NCBI GenBank assembly: GCA_036381435.1
Contig: DASVCW010000045.1
Coordinates: forward strand, 1-64,000
DNA from: Fodinibius sp036381435
Lineage (GTDB): Bacteria > Bacteroidota > Rhodothermia > Balneolales > Balneolaceae
Direction: 5' to 3'
Length of the DNA: 64,000 bases
The notes under the pieces are model-generated. The model was not told where the DNA came from and ran no database searches. It worked only from the letters and a program-made list of their open reading frames with translations. The position numbers and the translations under genes are program-made. This document shows positions 9,007 through 18,469 of the stretch, in pieces. How positions within the stretch are numbered: position 1 is the stretch's first letter; each line of letters starts with the position of its first letter.

Positions 9007-11787
9007 ATGTCAAAAAGTACACTTTTTCTTTTAGACGGTATGGCTCTTGCCTATCGTTCACATTTTGCCTTTATCAGCAGCAATTTACGGAATTCCGAAG
9101 GCATTCCAACCGGACCTGTTTTAGGTTTTGCAAACACACTGGAAAAATTGCTCACCGAACATGAACCCACTCACATTGCGGTGGCCTGGGATACTCATGA
9201 GCCTACTTTTCGACATGAAATGGATGAGGAGTACAAGGCTAACCGCCCGTCCCAGCCCGATGAGCTTAAAATCGGCATTCCGCTCATAAAAGAGATGCTG
9301 GAAGACTATGGAATTAAGTGCATTGAACAGGATGGCTACGAAGCAGATGATATTATCGGTACCATTGCCAGTCAGGCTAATGCCGAAGATGTAGATGTGT
9401 TTATGGTAACGCCTGACAAAGATTTCATGCAGCTTGTGCACGATCATATCAAGATGTATAAGCCGGATAACCGTAACGGTGGCTTTGATATGATTGATCG
9501 GGAAGGGGTGAAGGATTATTTCGGCGTTTATCCTGAAAAAGTGATTGATGTGCTGGCGATTTTGGGCGATACCTCAGACAACATTCCCGGCGTGAAAGGA
9601 ATTGGTAAGAAGGGCGCTCCCAAACTCATTAACAAGTATAAAACGCTGGAAGCGGCGATTGAAGATGCTCCGAATATGAAGTCAAAGCGCCATCGTGAGG
9701 GACTTCAACAGTATGCCGAGCAGGCGCTTCATGCCAAGGAGATGGTTACAATCAAAATTGATGTGCCCGACACCGAAAAGTGGCAGGATTTAGACTGGGA
9801 GGGAGCAAACAGTGAAAAATTGGGTGAGTTTTTTAAACGAATGGAATTTCGTTCATTGACCCGGAAATATTTGGATGAAGAAATAACACGTACCTCCAAA
9901 AAGGTTTCTGATCAACCCCAAACGCAAACGGATCTTTTTGAGCCAAATCAAGGTGAGCAGGTTGGCAAGAAAGTGCTGGATAAATATGATGAAAAGCTGG
10001 TAGCTTATAATTTAATAGATACGGCCGTCGATCTCCGAAAAATGGTTAAAAAACTTTTGGGGATGAAGGAGTTATGCTTTGATACCGAAACCGACGGAGT
10101 TGATCCTATGAGCAGTAACTTGGTGGGAATTTCGATTTCGGTTGAAGAGGAAGTTGCTTACTACATCGCTATAAACGGACCTCACGGCATTTCACAAGGT
10201 GAGGCTGTTCAAATTCTTCAGCCGCTTTTTACTGATGAGGAATCTGTTAAAATAGCTCATAATTATAAGTTTGACTATATATTGCTTAGGCGTGCCGGAT
10301 TAAAGATTGAAGGTCCCGCTTTTTGTACAATGATTGCCGGTTATTTGATTGATGCCAATCAAAAGCTAAAAATGGATGCACTGGCTCATAAATATTTGAA
10401 GTATAAATGCATTCCTATCGCAACCTTAATTGGCAAGGGACGCAAGCAAAAAACGATGGACGAGCTGGAGCCCCGGGAAATAACTGTTTACGCTTGTGAA
10501 GATGCAGACATTACCCTGCGTCTTTATAAAAAACTGAAAGAAATTCTGGATCGGGATGAACTTGAGCACATTGCCGAGTCGCTTGAATTTCCGCTCATGG
10601 AAGTACTGGCTGAGATGGAAATTAACGGGGTAAAAATTGACTGTGAGATGTTGGAGAAATTTTCAACGGTTTTGGCTGATGACCTGCGAAAGTTACAAGA
10701 TAAAATTTATGAACTGGCAGGGATGGAGTTCAATATTAATTCGCCTAAACAACTGGGTGAAGTTCTGTTTGATGAAATGGGACTGCCTTCAGGTAAGAAG
10801 ACCAAAACAGGCCAGTACTCAACAGCAGAATCGGTTTTGACAAAGCTGGCGGTTGAATATGAAGTACCGGAACGTATCCTTGAATTCCGGGCGCTAAGTA
10901 AATTAAAATCTACATATGTGGATGCCTTGCCAAAACTGGTTAACGAAAAAACAGGGCGTATTCACACTGATTTTAACCAGCATATAGCTGCAACGGGACG
11001 ATTGTCATCATCGAATCCCAATCTGCAAAATATCCCTATTCGAACTGAAAGAGGGCGTGAAATTAGAAAAGCATTTATCGCTGAGAAAGGCTTTCAATTG
11101 CTTTCGGCTGACTATTCACAGGTTGAGCTACGGGTTATTGCATCTATCGCAGAAGATGAAAACATGATTGAAGCCTTTAAGAATGATGAGGATATTCACT
11201 CCCGTACCGCCAAAGAAATTTTTAATTTAGACTCTATTGATGATGCCAATGCCGATCACCGTCGAAAAGCCAAAGAGGTTAATTTTGGAATTCCTTACGG
11301 AGTTAGTTCATACGGCCTTGCCAACAGGCTTGGCATAAGCAGAAAGGAAGGGCAGGAGATGATTGATCAGTATTTTGAGCGCTTCCCGGGTATCCTTCAG
11401 TATATTAACGAAACCAAGCATTTTGCAAAAGAACATGGTTTTGTGAAAACGCTTTGGGGGCGTCGTCGTTACATTCCGCAGATCAACTCGGGTAACTGGA
11501 ATGTGCGTTCTTTTGCGGAGCGAATGGCGATTAATATGCCTATCCAGGGTACGGCAGCGGATATCATTAAAAGGGCGATGATTAACATTCAGCATTATCT
11601 GGAGGAAAATAGTTTAAAAAGCAGAATGCTGCTGCAGGTGCATGATGAACTGATTTTTGAGATACCGGATGAGGAGGCGGATGAAATTCCCCAAAAGCTA
11701 AATGAGTTGATGGTAACAGCTGCCGATCTTGCCGCACCCCTTAAAGTAGAGATGGGACTCGCTGAAAACTGGCTGGACGCGCATTGA
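9007..11787 (+). CDS. polA: DNA polymerase I
   Basis: A 926-residue replication and repair polymerase. The 5' nuclease domain fills about residues 1-300 (LFLLDGMALAYRS, YEADDIIGT, GDTSDNIPGVKGIG). The 3'-5' exonuclease domain retains catalytic acids (CFDTETDGVD, KFDYILL), so proofreading appears intact. The family A polymerase domain has motif A (SADYSQVELRV), motif B (RRKAKEVNFGIPYG) and motif C (LQVHDELIFE). The reading frame is open to 8869, but the first 46 residues of that version show no family similarity. ATG 9007 begins the conserved nuclease domain. Confidence 0.97.
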   Translation: MSKSTLFLLDGMALAYRSHFAFISSNLRNSEGIPTGPVLGFANTLEKLLTEHEPTHIAVAWDTHEPTFRHEMDEEYKANRPSQPDELKIGIPLIKEMLEDYGIKCIEQDGYEADDIIGTIASQANAEDVDVFMVTPDKDFMQLVHDHIKMYKPDNRNGGFDMIDREGVKDYFGVYPEKVIDVLAILGDTSDNIPGVKGIGKKGAPKLINKYKTLEAAIEDAPNMKSKRHREGLQQYAEQALHAKEMVTIKIDVPDTEKWQDLDWEGANSEKLGEFFKRMEFRSLTRKYLDEEITRTSKKVSDQPQTQTDLFEPNQGEQVGKKVLDKYDEKLVAYNLIDTAVDLRKMVKKLLGMKELCFDTETDGVDPMSSNLVGISISVEEEVAYYIAINGPHGISQGEAVQILQPLFTDEESVKIAHNYKFDYILLRRAGLKIEGPAFCTMIAGYLIDANQKLKMDALAHKYLKYKCIPIATLIGKGRKQKTMDELEPREITVYACEDADITLRLYKKLKEILDRDELEHIAESLEFPLMEVLAEMEINGVKIDCEMLEKFSTVLADDLRKLQDKIYELAGMEFNINSPKQLGEVLFDEMGLPSGKKTKTGQYSTAESVLTKLAVEYEVPERILEFRALSKLKSTYVDALPKLVNEKTGRIHTDFNQHIAATGRLSSSNPNLQNIPIRTERGREIRKAFIAEKGFQLLSADYSQVELRVIASIAEDENMIEAFKNDEDIHSRTAKEIFNLDSIDDANADHRRKAKEVNFGIPYGVSSYGLANRLGISRKEGQEMIDQYFERFPGILQYINETKHFAKEHGFVKTLWGRRRYIPQINSGNWNVRSFAERMAINMPIQGTAADIIKRAMINIQHYLEENSLKSRMLLQVHDELIFEIPDEEADEIPQKLNELMVTAADLAAPLKVEMGLAENWLDAH

Positions 11788-11841
11788 TTCGTGATGAGTA
11801 AGGCGTAATGATTAAAGTCATCACTCCTTACGAATTATAAA

Positions 11842-12237
11842 CTATTGTTCTCCTCCAATTTTAAATGATGTAGTTGCCAGCACATTGCCATTTGAATCTA
11901 TCACCATCACCCGCCATGGGCCGGTCCAGCTTTCTAAAATGGCTTTTGAACTCCATGTTCGCCAGTTGTTCGATCTTACATCAAGCTCAATTCGTGCTTT
12001 CTCCTGATCTTTGTAATACCAAACCTGGGCGATTTGGGTAGTGTCTGTAGCTCCTTTAATTCGAGTAAAGCAAAATACTCTGCCAACATTGGCTGCGAAG
12101 GAGGTATCAACACCCATTGGCTGCCGGTTTTCGATTGAGGTAGCAACTTGGATATTACTAACCTTTATATGCTGGGCTGAAAGATTGTTCAATCCAAAGA
12201 AAAGTATAAAACAGATAACGGAAATAAATCGCCTCAT
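11842..12237 (-). CDS. DUF2914 domain protein with signal peptide
   Basis: A 131-residue exported protein: signal peptide at residues 1-21 (ending LSAQ), then a DUF2914-type beta domain containing the family features GRVFCFTRI, QVWYYKD and WRTWSSK followed by GPWRVMVID. The role is unknown; the domain resembles small periplasmic beta-sandwich modules. It converges with polA across a 54-bp gap. Confidence 0.82.
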   Translation of the reverse strand: MRRFISVICFILFFGLNNLSAQHIKVSNIQVATSIENRQPMGVDTSFAANVGRVFCFTRIKGATDTTQIAQVWYYKDQEKARIELDVRSNNWRTWSSKAILESWTGPWRVMVIDSNGNVLATTSFKIGGEQ

Positions 12238-12374
12238 GGTAGCCTCATTGTTTAAGTTATATTCTTATAATTAAATATAGTTAAATAATTTAATCAGGCA
12301 AGTTAAAACAATCTAACCAGTAGAAGGGGAATGTAGAATTATGGCTGATGATAACTCATCAGCCTAAGGTTTAA

Positions 12375-12426
12375 AAGCTTGTTTAAACAAGCTTGCTTTA
12401 TAAAGCCCACTGATTTATCTGTGGAC
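12375..12426. repeat. dispersed palindromic repeat, family D copy 1
   Basis: A perfect 20-bp palindrome AAGCTTGTTTAAACAAGCTT (12375-12394), the 12-bp palindrome GCTTTATAAAGC (12395-12406) and CCAC...GTGG around TGATTTATCT (12407-12424), then GAC. The first and third parts recur at 56484-56534. It lies just after the TRIC gene stop. Confidence 0.85.
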
Positions 12427-12434
12427 TTACCTTT

Positions 12435-13054
12435 TTAAGAATCCAGTTTAAAGCGCGGCAGGTGAAGCCCCCATTGAATGGCTGAAAGGCGCAAACCTAT
12501 CACAACTATCATGCTGATGATAGCTACAAAAGGTGAGGATAAAAAAGTAGCCTGCAAAACCAAGTAAACGGCAGCTCCGGCAAGAACCGCGGTAGCATAA
12601 ATATCGCGCTGCAAGATCATGGGAATTTCTATAGTAAGCACATCACGTATCAACCCGCCTGCTGTACCGGTTATTGCGGCCATAATAATGATAATTACCT
12701 CGCTTGAAATCACTTCCTGTGCAGCTTGAGCACCGGTAACAGTAAAAACCGCAAGCCCAAGTGCATCAGCTATTAAAAGTGCCTTTTCGGGCGGTTTCTG
12801 GAAGCGGGTATAAAAGATAGTTAGAAAAGCGGCACTGATAATCACCAAAGATAAGTAGGATCTGAAATCCAGAAAACAGGATGACGGTCCAGCAGCAAAT
12901 CGCGCACCGTACCCCCGCCGATAGCAGTTACAACGGCAATAACAACGACTCCCAGCAGATCAAGGCTTTTGCGTCCCGCTGCTAAAACCCCTGAAATGGC
13001 AAAGACGGCTACTCCCAACAGATCGAGGATGTATAAAAGTTGAATATCTTGCAT
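12435..13054 (-). pseudogene. TRIC/UPF0126-family channel gene broken by a 1-base deletion
   Basis: Two overlapping minus-strand frames (13054-12842 and 12848-12435) together make one full-length TRIC/UPF0126 (YadS/YicG-like) membrane protein of about 206 residues with two tandem glycine-rich three-helix repeats (TAIGGGTVRD in the first, ITGTAGGLIRD in the second). The first frame stops after DPTYLW. The second resumes as VIISAAFL in the -1 frame. Adding one G to the GG at the junction restores YLW-VIIS exactly. No slippery heptamer is visible, so this is a frameshift mutation or a sequencing error, not programmed frameshifting. Confidence 0.85.
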
Positions 13055-13173
13055 AGTTCTAAAATATTCCCTCTGAATTGAAACTTGACATCGGATGGAT
13101 GGAGAACAGAAGTATTCTACTACAATACCGTAAGTTTGTAACTTGTAGAAAGTTGATTTAGCTCTTTTTAATA

Positions 13174-13206
13174 AAAAGGGAGCTCCGGTTAATAAAGCTC
13201 CCTTTA
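13174..13206. terminator. bidirectional terminator between two minus-strand genes
   Basis: AAAGGGAGCT pairs with AGCTCCCTTT around an AT-rich loop at 13176-13205, with A and T runs on both sides. It lies just downstream of the minus-strand DUF6588 gene. Confidence 0.8.
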
Positions 13207-13231
13207 CTTTTACTTTCTATGGTAATCATTC

Positions 13232-14284
13232 TTACCTAAAACTAAAGCCGATGCCTACACTGGCGGTGGAATATTCAGCCAAGGTAAATTCACCGAACAG
13301 TCTAAAAAATGCCATTTTTAAAGTCGCACCGCCAAGTAAACTGAATTTATTATCTCCCTCAGCATCGTAAGTAAATGGATCGGTAATCACTTCATACCGG
13401 TCACCAAAAGGAGTGCTTACATTGACAGGATAATTACCGACAACATCAACTTCCATCATTGATGTTTGATATCCCAGCCCGCCATAAAAGGAAATGAAGG
13501 GGAGGCTTTTGCCGACTAAAGCTTTAACGGTAAAGGCATTCAGCGATATATTTGCAAATTGTTCATCAAAACTTTTGCCCGCATCTTCAATAGGATCTGC
13601 CGGTAATCCTTCCGGCTGCAGATTAAGAGCAGACTGTACATCTATGCGTGTAAAACCACCCATAATTGAAATATTTACGGGAAGTAATTTTCCGCCCGGA
13701 ATCCACTGGTTAATTCCATGTTTGAGGCCAACCCCATACATATTAAAGGTAGTGTTTTCATACGAAAACTGGGGGATATAACGGATGATCAAATCAGTAT
13801 CGGCAACGAGTCCAACACCGGCTTGAATCATGGCACTGGGTACAACCGGATATCCTGAGCCTTTGGGAAGGTTAAAACGTGCTACTTCATTACCGTCATC
13901 TTCAATAACTACTACCGGACCAATTTCATTATTACCGCCAATGGTCGGACTTATGGTTTGATCAGGATCAGCGGCACGAGTTTTTTGAAGGTCAAGATTG
14001 GCCAGATCAAAAGTTTCATCAGAAGTGGGAACGAAAGACAGGGCCGTTCGAATCTGTATATCAAAGCCAAACGGTTGATGTGTTTCGGCAGTATTAATCC
14101 ATCCTGAGTTAATACCGCTGCCAAAACCTGACGGTAAGGGGGCTAAATAAGCGCGGGTTAATACTTCAGCGTCATCTACGCCGGCCTGTATTACTTCTCC
14201 AAAATTATTAAACTGGGCCAATGCAGAATTTACACTAAAACATACCAAACCAACGATAATGGGAATTATAGCCGTCTTTTTCAT
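13232..14284 (-). CDS. DUF6588 family outer-membrane protein
   Basis: A 350-residue protein with a signal peptide (residues 1-23, ending ALAQ), then a region resembling the DUF6588 family of the Bacteroidetes group: an N-terminal YLAPLPSGFGSGINSGW motif and a beta-rich C-terminal half ending in the aromatic strand ASVGIGFSFR. A Phe-x-Phe-Arg end fits an outer-membrane beta-barrel inserted by the Bam machinery. The substrate or function is unknown. It is a single gene with its own terminator. Confidence 0.78.
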   Translation of the reverse strand: MKKTAIIPIIVGLVCFSVNSALAQFNNFGEVIQAGVDDAEVLTRAYLAPLPSGFGSGINSGWINTAETHQPFGFDIQIRTALSFVPTSDETFDLANLDLQKTRAADPDQTISPTIGGNNEIGPVVVIEDDGNEVARFNLPKGSGYPVVPSAMIQAGVGLVADTDLIIRYIPQFSYENTTFNMYGVGLKHGINQWIPGGKLLPVNISIMGGFTRIDVQSALNLQPEGLPADPIEDAGKSFDEQFANISLNAFTVKALVGKSLPFISFYGGLGYQTSMMEVDVVGNYPVNVSTPFGDRYEVITDPFTYDAEGDNKFSLLGGATLKMAFFRLFGEFTLAEYSTASVGIGFSFR

Positions 14285-14392
14285 ATTAGAAAATCTTAAT
14301 TTTTGATTACTTTATAGATATTGAAACAAAAGGGCAATTACAAGAGAAATTATTGAGAGGAAAGATAGAATAAAAATGTTAATTATCCACAG

Positions 14393-15322
14393 CTATTCGT
14401 TTTGCTCCAAAGAATCAAGAATATTAAGGTAAGAGTCATACCGTCGTGCATCAATTTCTCCCTCTTGAAAAGCTTCAACTACACCGCAGCCCGGTTCATG
14501 GCTATGCGTGCAGTTATTAAATTTACAATTTTTTCGCGGATCGAGCATTTCGGGGAAAAAGAGCGAAAGTTCCCATGGTTCAATATTTACCAGACCAAAT
14601 TCGCGGATACCGGGGGTATCAACCAGATAGCCGCCTGTTTTCAGGGGAAGTAATTTAGCAAAGGTTGTGGTATGAACGCCTTTTTCGTTATGGGTTGAAA
14701 CATTGCCCACTTTTCGTTCAATTGAAGGATCGACATGATTGAGCAGGCTGGTTTTTCCGACCCCTGAATGTCCCACAAATACCGATGTTTTATCCTTAAG
14801 CTCCTTTTTGAGCGCCTTTACCGATTCAGGGTCTTTGATACTGGTTGTCAAAACCGGGTAGCCGAGGGTGTTATAAAGACGAGTTAAGTCGTTTACGTAT
14901 TTAAGGTCTTTATCTTTAGCCAAATCCATTTTATTGATGATGATTGCCGCAGGAATTTGATAAGCTTCGCAGGTAACTAAAAAACGGTCGATAAAACCTT
15001 GTTTCAAAGCAGGCTTTCTTATGGCTTGAACTGAAAAAGCCTGATCGATATTAGCTGCTAATATCTGGCTTCCCTGCTGTTGATGGGTGGACTGACGAAT
15101 AAGATAATTTTGTCGTTCTTCAATCTCTTCAATATTACCGGTTTCATCATCATTGATGGTGAATGCTACATAATCGCCAACAGCAATAGGGTTTGTGAGA
15201 GTTTGATCTTCGAGGCGGAACCGCCCCGGTAAGCGACAATTAATAACTTTAGCTTGTCCGTCTTTATCATAGGCTACTTCATACCAGCTTCCGGTTGACT
15301 GTATTACCCGTCCTCGATTCAA
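14393..15322 (-). CDS. rsgA: ribosome small-subunit-dependent GTPase A
   Basis: A 309-residue circularly permuted GTPase for late 30S subunit maturation. An N-terminal OB fold covers about residues 1-70. The permuted GTPase motifs follow in G4-G5-G1-G3 order: NKMDLAKD (G4), GHSGVGKTSLLN (G1) and VDTPGIREFGL (G3). The C-terminal zinc knuckle has Cys-His spacing in CKFNNCTHSHEPGC. Normal length. A perfect DnaA-box sequence (TTATCCACA, 14383-14391) adjoins the stop by chance or otherwise. Confidence 0.96.
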   Translation of the reverse strand: MNRGRVIQSTGSWYEVAYDKDGQAKVINCRLPGRFRLEDQTLTNPIAVGDYVAFTINDDETGNIEEIEERQNYLIRQSTHQQQGSQILAANIDQAFSVQAIRKPALKQGFIDRFLVTCEAYQIPAAIIINKMDLAKDKDLKYVNDLTRLYNTLGYPVLTTSIKDPESVKALKKELKDKTSVFVGHSGVGKTSLLNHVDPSIERKVGNVSTHNEKGVHTTTFAKLLPLKTGGYLVDTPGIREFGLVNIEPWELSLFFPEMLDPRKNCKFNNCTHSHEPGCGVVEAFQEGEIDARRYDSYLNILDSLEQNE

Positions 15323-15418
15323 ATTCTGCTTCTTAATTTGTGAAAGATTTAGTTACTAAGATAAATGTTTGAAACCGTTAAAGCGGCCTCTATTGTCTTA
15401 TTCAAAAATTAAAATAAG

Positions 15419-15448
15419 AAAGTCACCCCGATAAATCGAGGTGACTTT
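15419..15448. terminator. hairpin terminator between the PfpI-type gene and rsgA
   Basis: AAAGTCACC pairs with GGTGACTTT around a 12-base loop that itself holds CGATaaATCG. On the minus strand it is followed by a T-rich stretch. It would end the PfpI-like gene transcript. Confidence 0.7.
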
Positions 15449-15517
15449 GTGATTGATACATTTAAGCAGTTCTTATACCCGTTTGACTATAGAAACAGTG
15501 TTTCTAACCAAGCGAAT

Positions 15518-16084
15518 TTATGTAGCAGCCATCCTTTCATGAACGCCTTCACGAAATTCTTCAACCATTTTTGAATTGAAAGCAGGTATATCATCCGGAT
15601 TTCGGCTGCTTACTAAGCCGTGGTCAGTAACAACCTCCTCATTAACCCAATGAACTCCTGCATTTTCTAAATCGGTTTTCAGAGAGGGGTATGAGGTCAT
15701 TTTTTTCCCTTTCAATTTTCCGGTTTCAATGAGTATCCACGGACCATGACAAATTACCGCAACCGGCTTGCCGCTTTCCATAAAACGGCTCGTGAATTGT
15801 ACAGCATCATTATGTGAGCGTAAGTGATCGCCGTTAATAACGCCTCCGGGAAGGAGCAAGGCATCAAATTCGCCGGCATTTGTTTCACTTAATGGTGTAT
15901 CTACCTCATATTTATCTCCCCATTCGGTGTGATTCCAGGCTTTTATGCTGCCTGATTTGGGAGAAACAATCTGAGTTTGAGCACCTGCTTCTTCAAGCGC
16001 TTCGCGGGGTTTGGTAAGTTCCACTTCTTCAAATCCATCGGTAACTAAAATTGCGACTTTCTTGTCTTTTAATTCATCAGCCAT
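15518..16084 (-). CDS. DJ-1/PfpI family protein
   Basis: A 188-residue class I glutamine-amidotransferase-like protein of the PfpI subfamily. The nucleophilic elbow AVICHGPW carries the conserved Cys-His pair, and the glutamate site is in DGFEEVELT near the N-terminus. Members act as deglycases, glyoxalases or proteases of stressed proteins, and the sequence does not decide between these. LLLPGGVINGDHLR matches the family strand. Single gene. Confidence 0.92.
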   Translation of the reverse strand: MADELKDKKVAILVTDGFEEVELTKPREALEEAGAQTQIVSPKSGSIKAWNHTEWGDKYEVDTPLSETNAGEFDALLLPGGVINGDHLRSHNDAVQFTSRFMESGKPVAVICHGPWILIETGKLKGKKMTSYPSLKTDLENAGVHWVNEEVVTDHGLVSSRNPDDIPAFNSKMVEEFREGVHERMAAT

Positions 16085-16293
16085 AATAAACAGTCATTTT
16101 TATGATCTTTTCAGTGTTTGATTTTTAGGCGGGTTTGGGCTGAATTGTTCCTGTAAACCGGGATATATCTCGCAAAATCACCCAAAGCTTGAAGAATTTG
16201 AACAATAAATATAGGTTAATTAGCAGATAAAATTATATATCGGTTAAATATCCGATATTTGGATTTATCGGCGAATTTATCGATAATGCAGAC

Positions 16294-16902
16294 ATGCAAG
16301 CTGTAATTACCGGAGATATCATTAATTCCCGTATAGAGCCGAAGAAGGCTCTGAATAAGTTAAAATCTGTTTTGGGTGACTACGGGCGGAGCCCAAAAGA
16401 CTGGGAGATTTACCGGGGAGACAGTTTTCAGCTGCTCATTGATAAGCCGGCCGAAAGTCTAATCATCGCCATGCGGATAAAAGCGTCTCTAAAAATGCAG
16501 AAGGCTTTGGATGCGAGAATGGCCGTCGGTATCGGGGATGTTTCTTTCAGAGCTGAGGCGGTAACGGAGTCGAACGGGGCAGCGTTTGTTCGATCCGGAG
16601 ATACATTTGAACAACTCAGAAAGGAGAAGGTAAACCTGGCTGTTCGAAGCCCGTGGAAAGAATTCGATAATGAGATGAATCTCTATTTATGTCTGGCTCT
16701 TATTGTGATGGATGACTGGAGCAAGGCTTCTGCGGAGTTTATGAGTAAACAGCTTGCAAACAAAGACAGAAGTCAGGAAGAGCTTGCTGAACTGTTGGGA
16801 ATCGGACAATCATCAGTGAGCGAGCGAAAGAAAAGGGCACACTACGACGAACTAATTCGGGTGGAAAAAAGATTTAGGAACAGGGTGGAGGAATATTTGT
16901 AA
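16294..16902 (+). CDS. SatD family protein
   Basis: A 202-residue protein resembling the SatD family: it starts AVITGDIINSR, contains YRGDSFQLL and MAVGIGDV, and ends with a helix-turn-helix-like segment (EELAELLGIGQSSVSERKKRA). SatD was named in a Streptococcus acid-tolerance locus; the biochemical role is unknown. The stop directly abuts the ATG of the DUF3307 membrane gene, and the two families often occur as a pair. The C-terminal HTH suggests DNA binding. Confidence 0.82.
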   Translation: MQAVITGDIINSRIEPKKALNKLKSVLGDYGRSPKDWEIYRGDSFQLLIDKPAESLIIAMRIKASLKMQKALDARMAVGIGDVSFRAEAVTESNGAAFVRSGDTFEQLRKEKVNLAVRSPWKEFDNEMNLYLCLALIVMDDWSKASAEFMSKQLANKDRSQEELAELLGIGQSSVSERKKRAHYDELIRVEKRFRNRVEEYL

Positions 16903-17598
16903 ATGCTATTGTTTTTTAAATTACTGCTGTCGCATCTGTTGGGTGATTTTATCTTCCAATCAAAGACGTGGGTTGATCATAAGGAGCGAAAAAAGCTAAA
17001 ATCAGGGTATCTGTATGGGCATTTTGCTATTCATGCAGCTATTGTACAGCTTCTCATCCAATCGTGGGTTATCACACTGATTATCGTTGTCACCCATGCA
17101 GCAATTGATATCTTCAAGTTGTTGGTCCAAAAAAGTACAAATCGCCGTAAATGGTTTTTCCTGGATCAGTTTCTACACCTTGTGGTCATTGGGGTTCTTG
17201 TGGGTTGGATTAAAGGTTTTGAGTTTGGCACCATCACCGCCTGGACTTCCGAGAATCTGCTCATAATTACAAGCATTATATTCCTAACCATTCCTACATC
17301 CATAGTAATCAAGAACGCCATCTCGCGGTGGGATCCTGATCCTGACGAAGATTCCCCCGATTCTCTTGAACAAGCGGGAGCCTATATAGGTATTTTAGAA
17401 CGACTTTTCGTTTTTACATTTGTGATGAGCGGGCAATGGAATGCAGTTGGTTTTTTAATCGCGGCAAAGTCTGTCTTTCGCTTCGGAGACCTTAAAGAAA
17501 CTCATGATCGAAAGCTGACAGAGTATATTCTTATCGGAACGCTGATGAGTGTTGGGATTGCATCGATTGTAGGGGCGGTAGTTAGGCATTTATTATAA
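16903..17598 (+). CDS. DUF3307 membrane protein
   Basis: A 231-residue integral membrane protein with about six hydrophobic segments. The DUF3307 start motif LLLSHLLGDFIFQSK is followed by a conserved histidine region (HFAIHAAIV, THAAIDIFK, LDQFLHL). His and Asp residues inside membrane segments suggest a transport or metal-linked role, but none is proven. It begins immediately after the SatD-like stop, so the pair is co-translated and probably functionally linked. Confidence 0.85.
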   Translation: MLLFFKLLLSHLLGDFIFQSKTWVDHKERKKLKSGYLYGHFAIHAAIVQLLIQSWVITLIIVVTHAAIDIFKLLVQKSTNRRKWFFLDQFLHLVVIGVLVGWIKGFEFGTITAWTSENLLIITSIIFLTIPTSIVIKNAISRWDPDPDEDSPDSLEQAGAYIGILERLFVFTFVMSGQWNAVGFLIAAKSVFRFGDLKETHDRKLTEYILIGTLMSVGIASIVGAVVRHLL

Positions 17599-17661
17599 GC
17601 CTTCGCCTCAAAGATTGATTGTTCTTCAACTGAATTTCTGCAAATAAAAAACTATTAAACA

Positions 17662-17696
17662 AAAAGTGGCACAAGCGGGATGCTTGCGTCACTTTT
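17662..17696. terminator. terminator between converging genes
   Basis: AAAAGTGGCaCAAGC pairs with GCTTGcGTCACTTTT around a short loop, with one mismatch. It is flanked by A and T runs and can serve both the SatD-DUF3307 pair and the converging pentapeptide gene. Confidence 0.8.
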
Positions 17697-17772
17697 GATT
17701 ATTTGAATTAAAGAATGATATAAAACTATTCTTCACGATTGGCAGGTAAAGAAGTTAAATTGAATCAAATTC

Positions 17773-18345
17773 TTATTCGATTTCTAAATTATACTTGTCT
17801 AAAAGACCCGGAACTTCTGTTAAGGAGAATTTTGCTTCTTTAATTTGATTTATTTCAGGATCAATGGAAAAGTTATAGGATTTCCGAAAATCTACCTTTT
17901 TCAATTTAGAATTTTTAAATATCGCTCCGCCTAAATCACAGTTAGTAACTGTTGAGCCGGTTAAATCTGCTTCAGTAAAATCCACCTCCTGTAGATTGCA
18001 GTCTTTAAATATGGTATTTTTTAAATTTAGCCTATAAAAAGAAGATAAATTTAACTGACAGCTTTTAAAACTCATAGACAACAGCAAGTCATTACAGTGT
18101 TCGAAGTTCAACCCTAACAACTTGCAAGCTTTGAATTCTACATCTCTAAAAACGGTAGTTGAAATTTTTGCCATACTGAAGTCACAGTTTTCAAAGAGGC
18201 ACTCTATAAAGCTTATATTTGACAAATCTGAATTTGAAAATTTGCAATTATTAAAAGTGCATTTTTCATATTCTCTGCTTGCTATTTCTTTTTCCGAAAA
18301 GTCTACTCCTTCAAAATCTTTTTCTGATAAATACTTTTTACTCAT
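17773..18345 (-). CDS. pentapeptide repeat protein
   Basis: A 190-residue protein built of A(D/N)LxX-type five-residue units, for example CTFNNCKFSNSDLSNISF, NCDFSMAK, FKDCNLQEVDFTEADLTG and NCDLGGAIF. Such quadrilateral beta helices include Qnr and McbG, which mimic DNA and protect gyrase; the length is close to Qnr, but a resistance role is only a possibility. I chose ATG 18345 because an upstream in-frame start at 18396 lies inside the terminator hairpin of the preceding gene. Confidence 0.88.
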   Translation of the reverse strand: MSKKYLSEKDFEGVDFSEKEIASREYEKCTFNNCKFSNSDLSNISFIECLFENCDFSMAKISTTVFRDVEFKACKLLGLNFEHCNDLLLSMSFKSCQLNLSSFYRLNLKNTIFKDCNLQEVDFTEADLTGSTVTNCDLGGAIFKNSKLKKVDFRKSYNFSIDPEINQIKEAKFSLTEVPGLLDKYNLEIE

Positions 18346-18381
18346 GTTCTGTTTCGGTTTTTTCCTCAAACGGATTCCAAA

Positions 18382-18417
18382 CAAAAAATGGCACAAGCAA
18401 AAAACTCAAGCCATTTT
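18382..18417 (-). terminator. terminator of the DNPH1-like gene
   Basis: AAAATGGC (18385-18392) pairs with GCCATTTT (18410-18417). Read on the minus strand it ends in TTTTTTGT. It lies between the DNPH1-like stop and the pentapeptide start. Confidence 0.65.
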
Positions 18418-18469
18418 AAAGAATATATTATTAATGTATTTAGCTTTTGGAAAACAATTCAGACAAGTA

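Noticed and set aside
12842..12848. Programmed -1 frameshift in the TRIC gene
   Set aside because: No slippery X-XXY-YYZ heptamer exists at the junction, and one added G repairs the frame precisely.
14383..14391. Perfect DnaA box TTATCCACA beside rsgA
   Set aside because: It is single, with no cluster of boxes, AT-rich unwinding region or dnaA/dnaN gene nearby, so it is not evidence of an origin despite parAB in the window.
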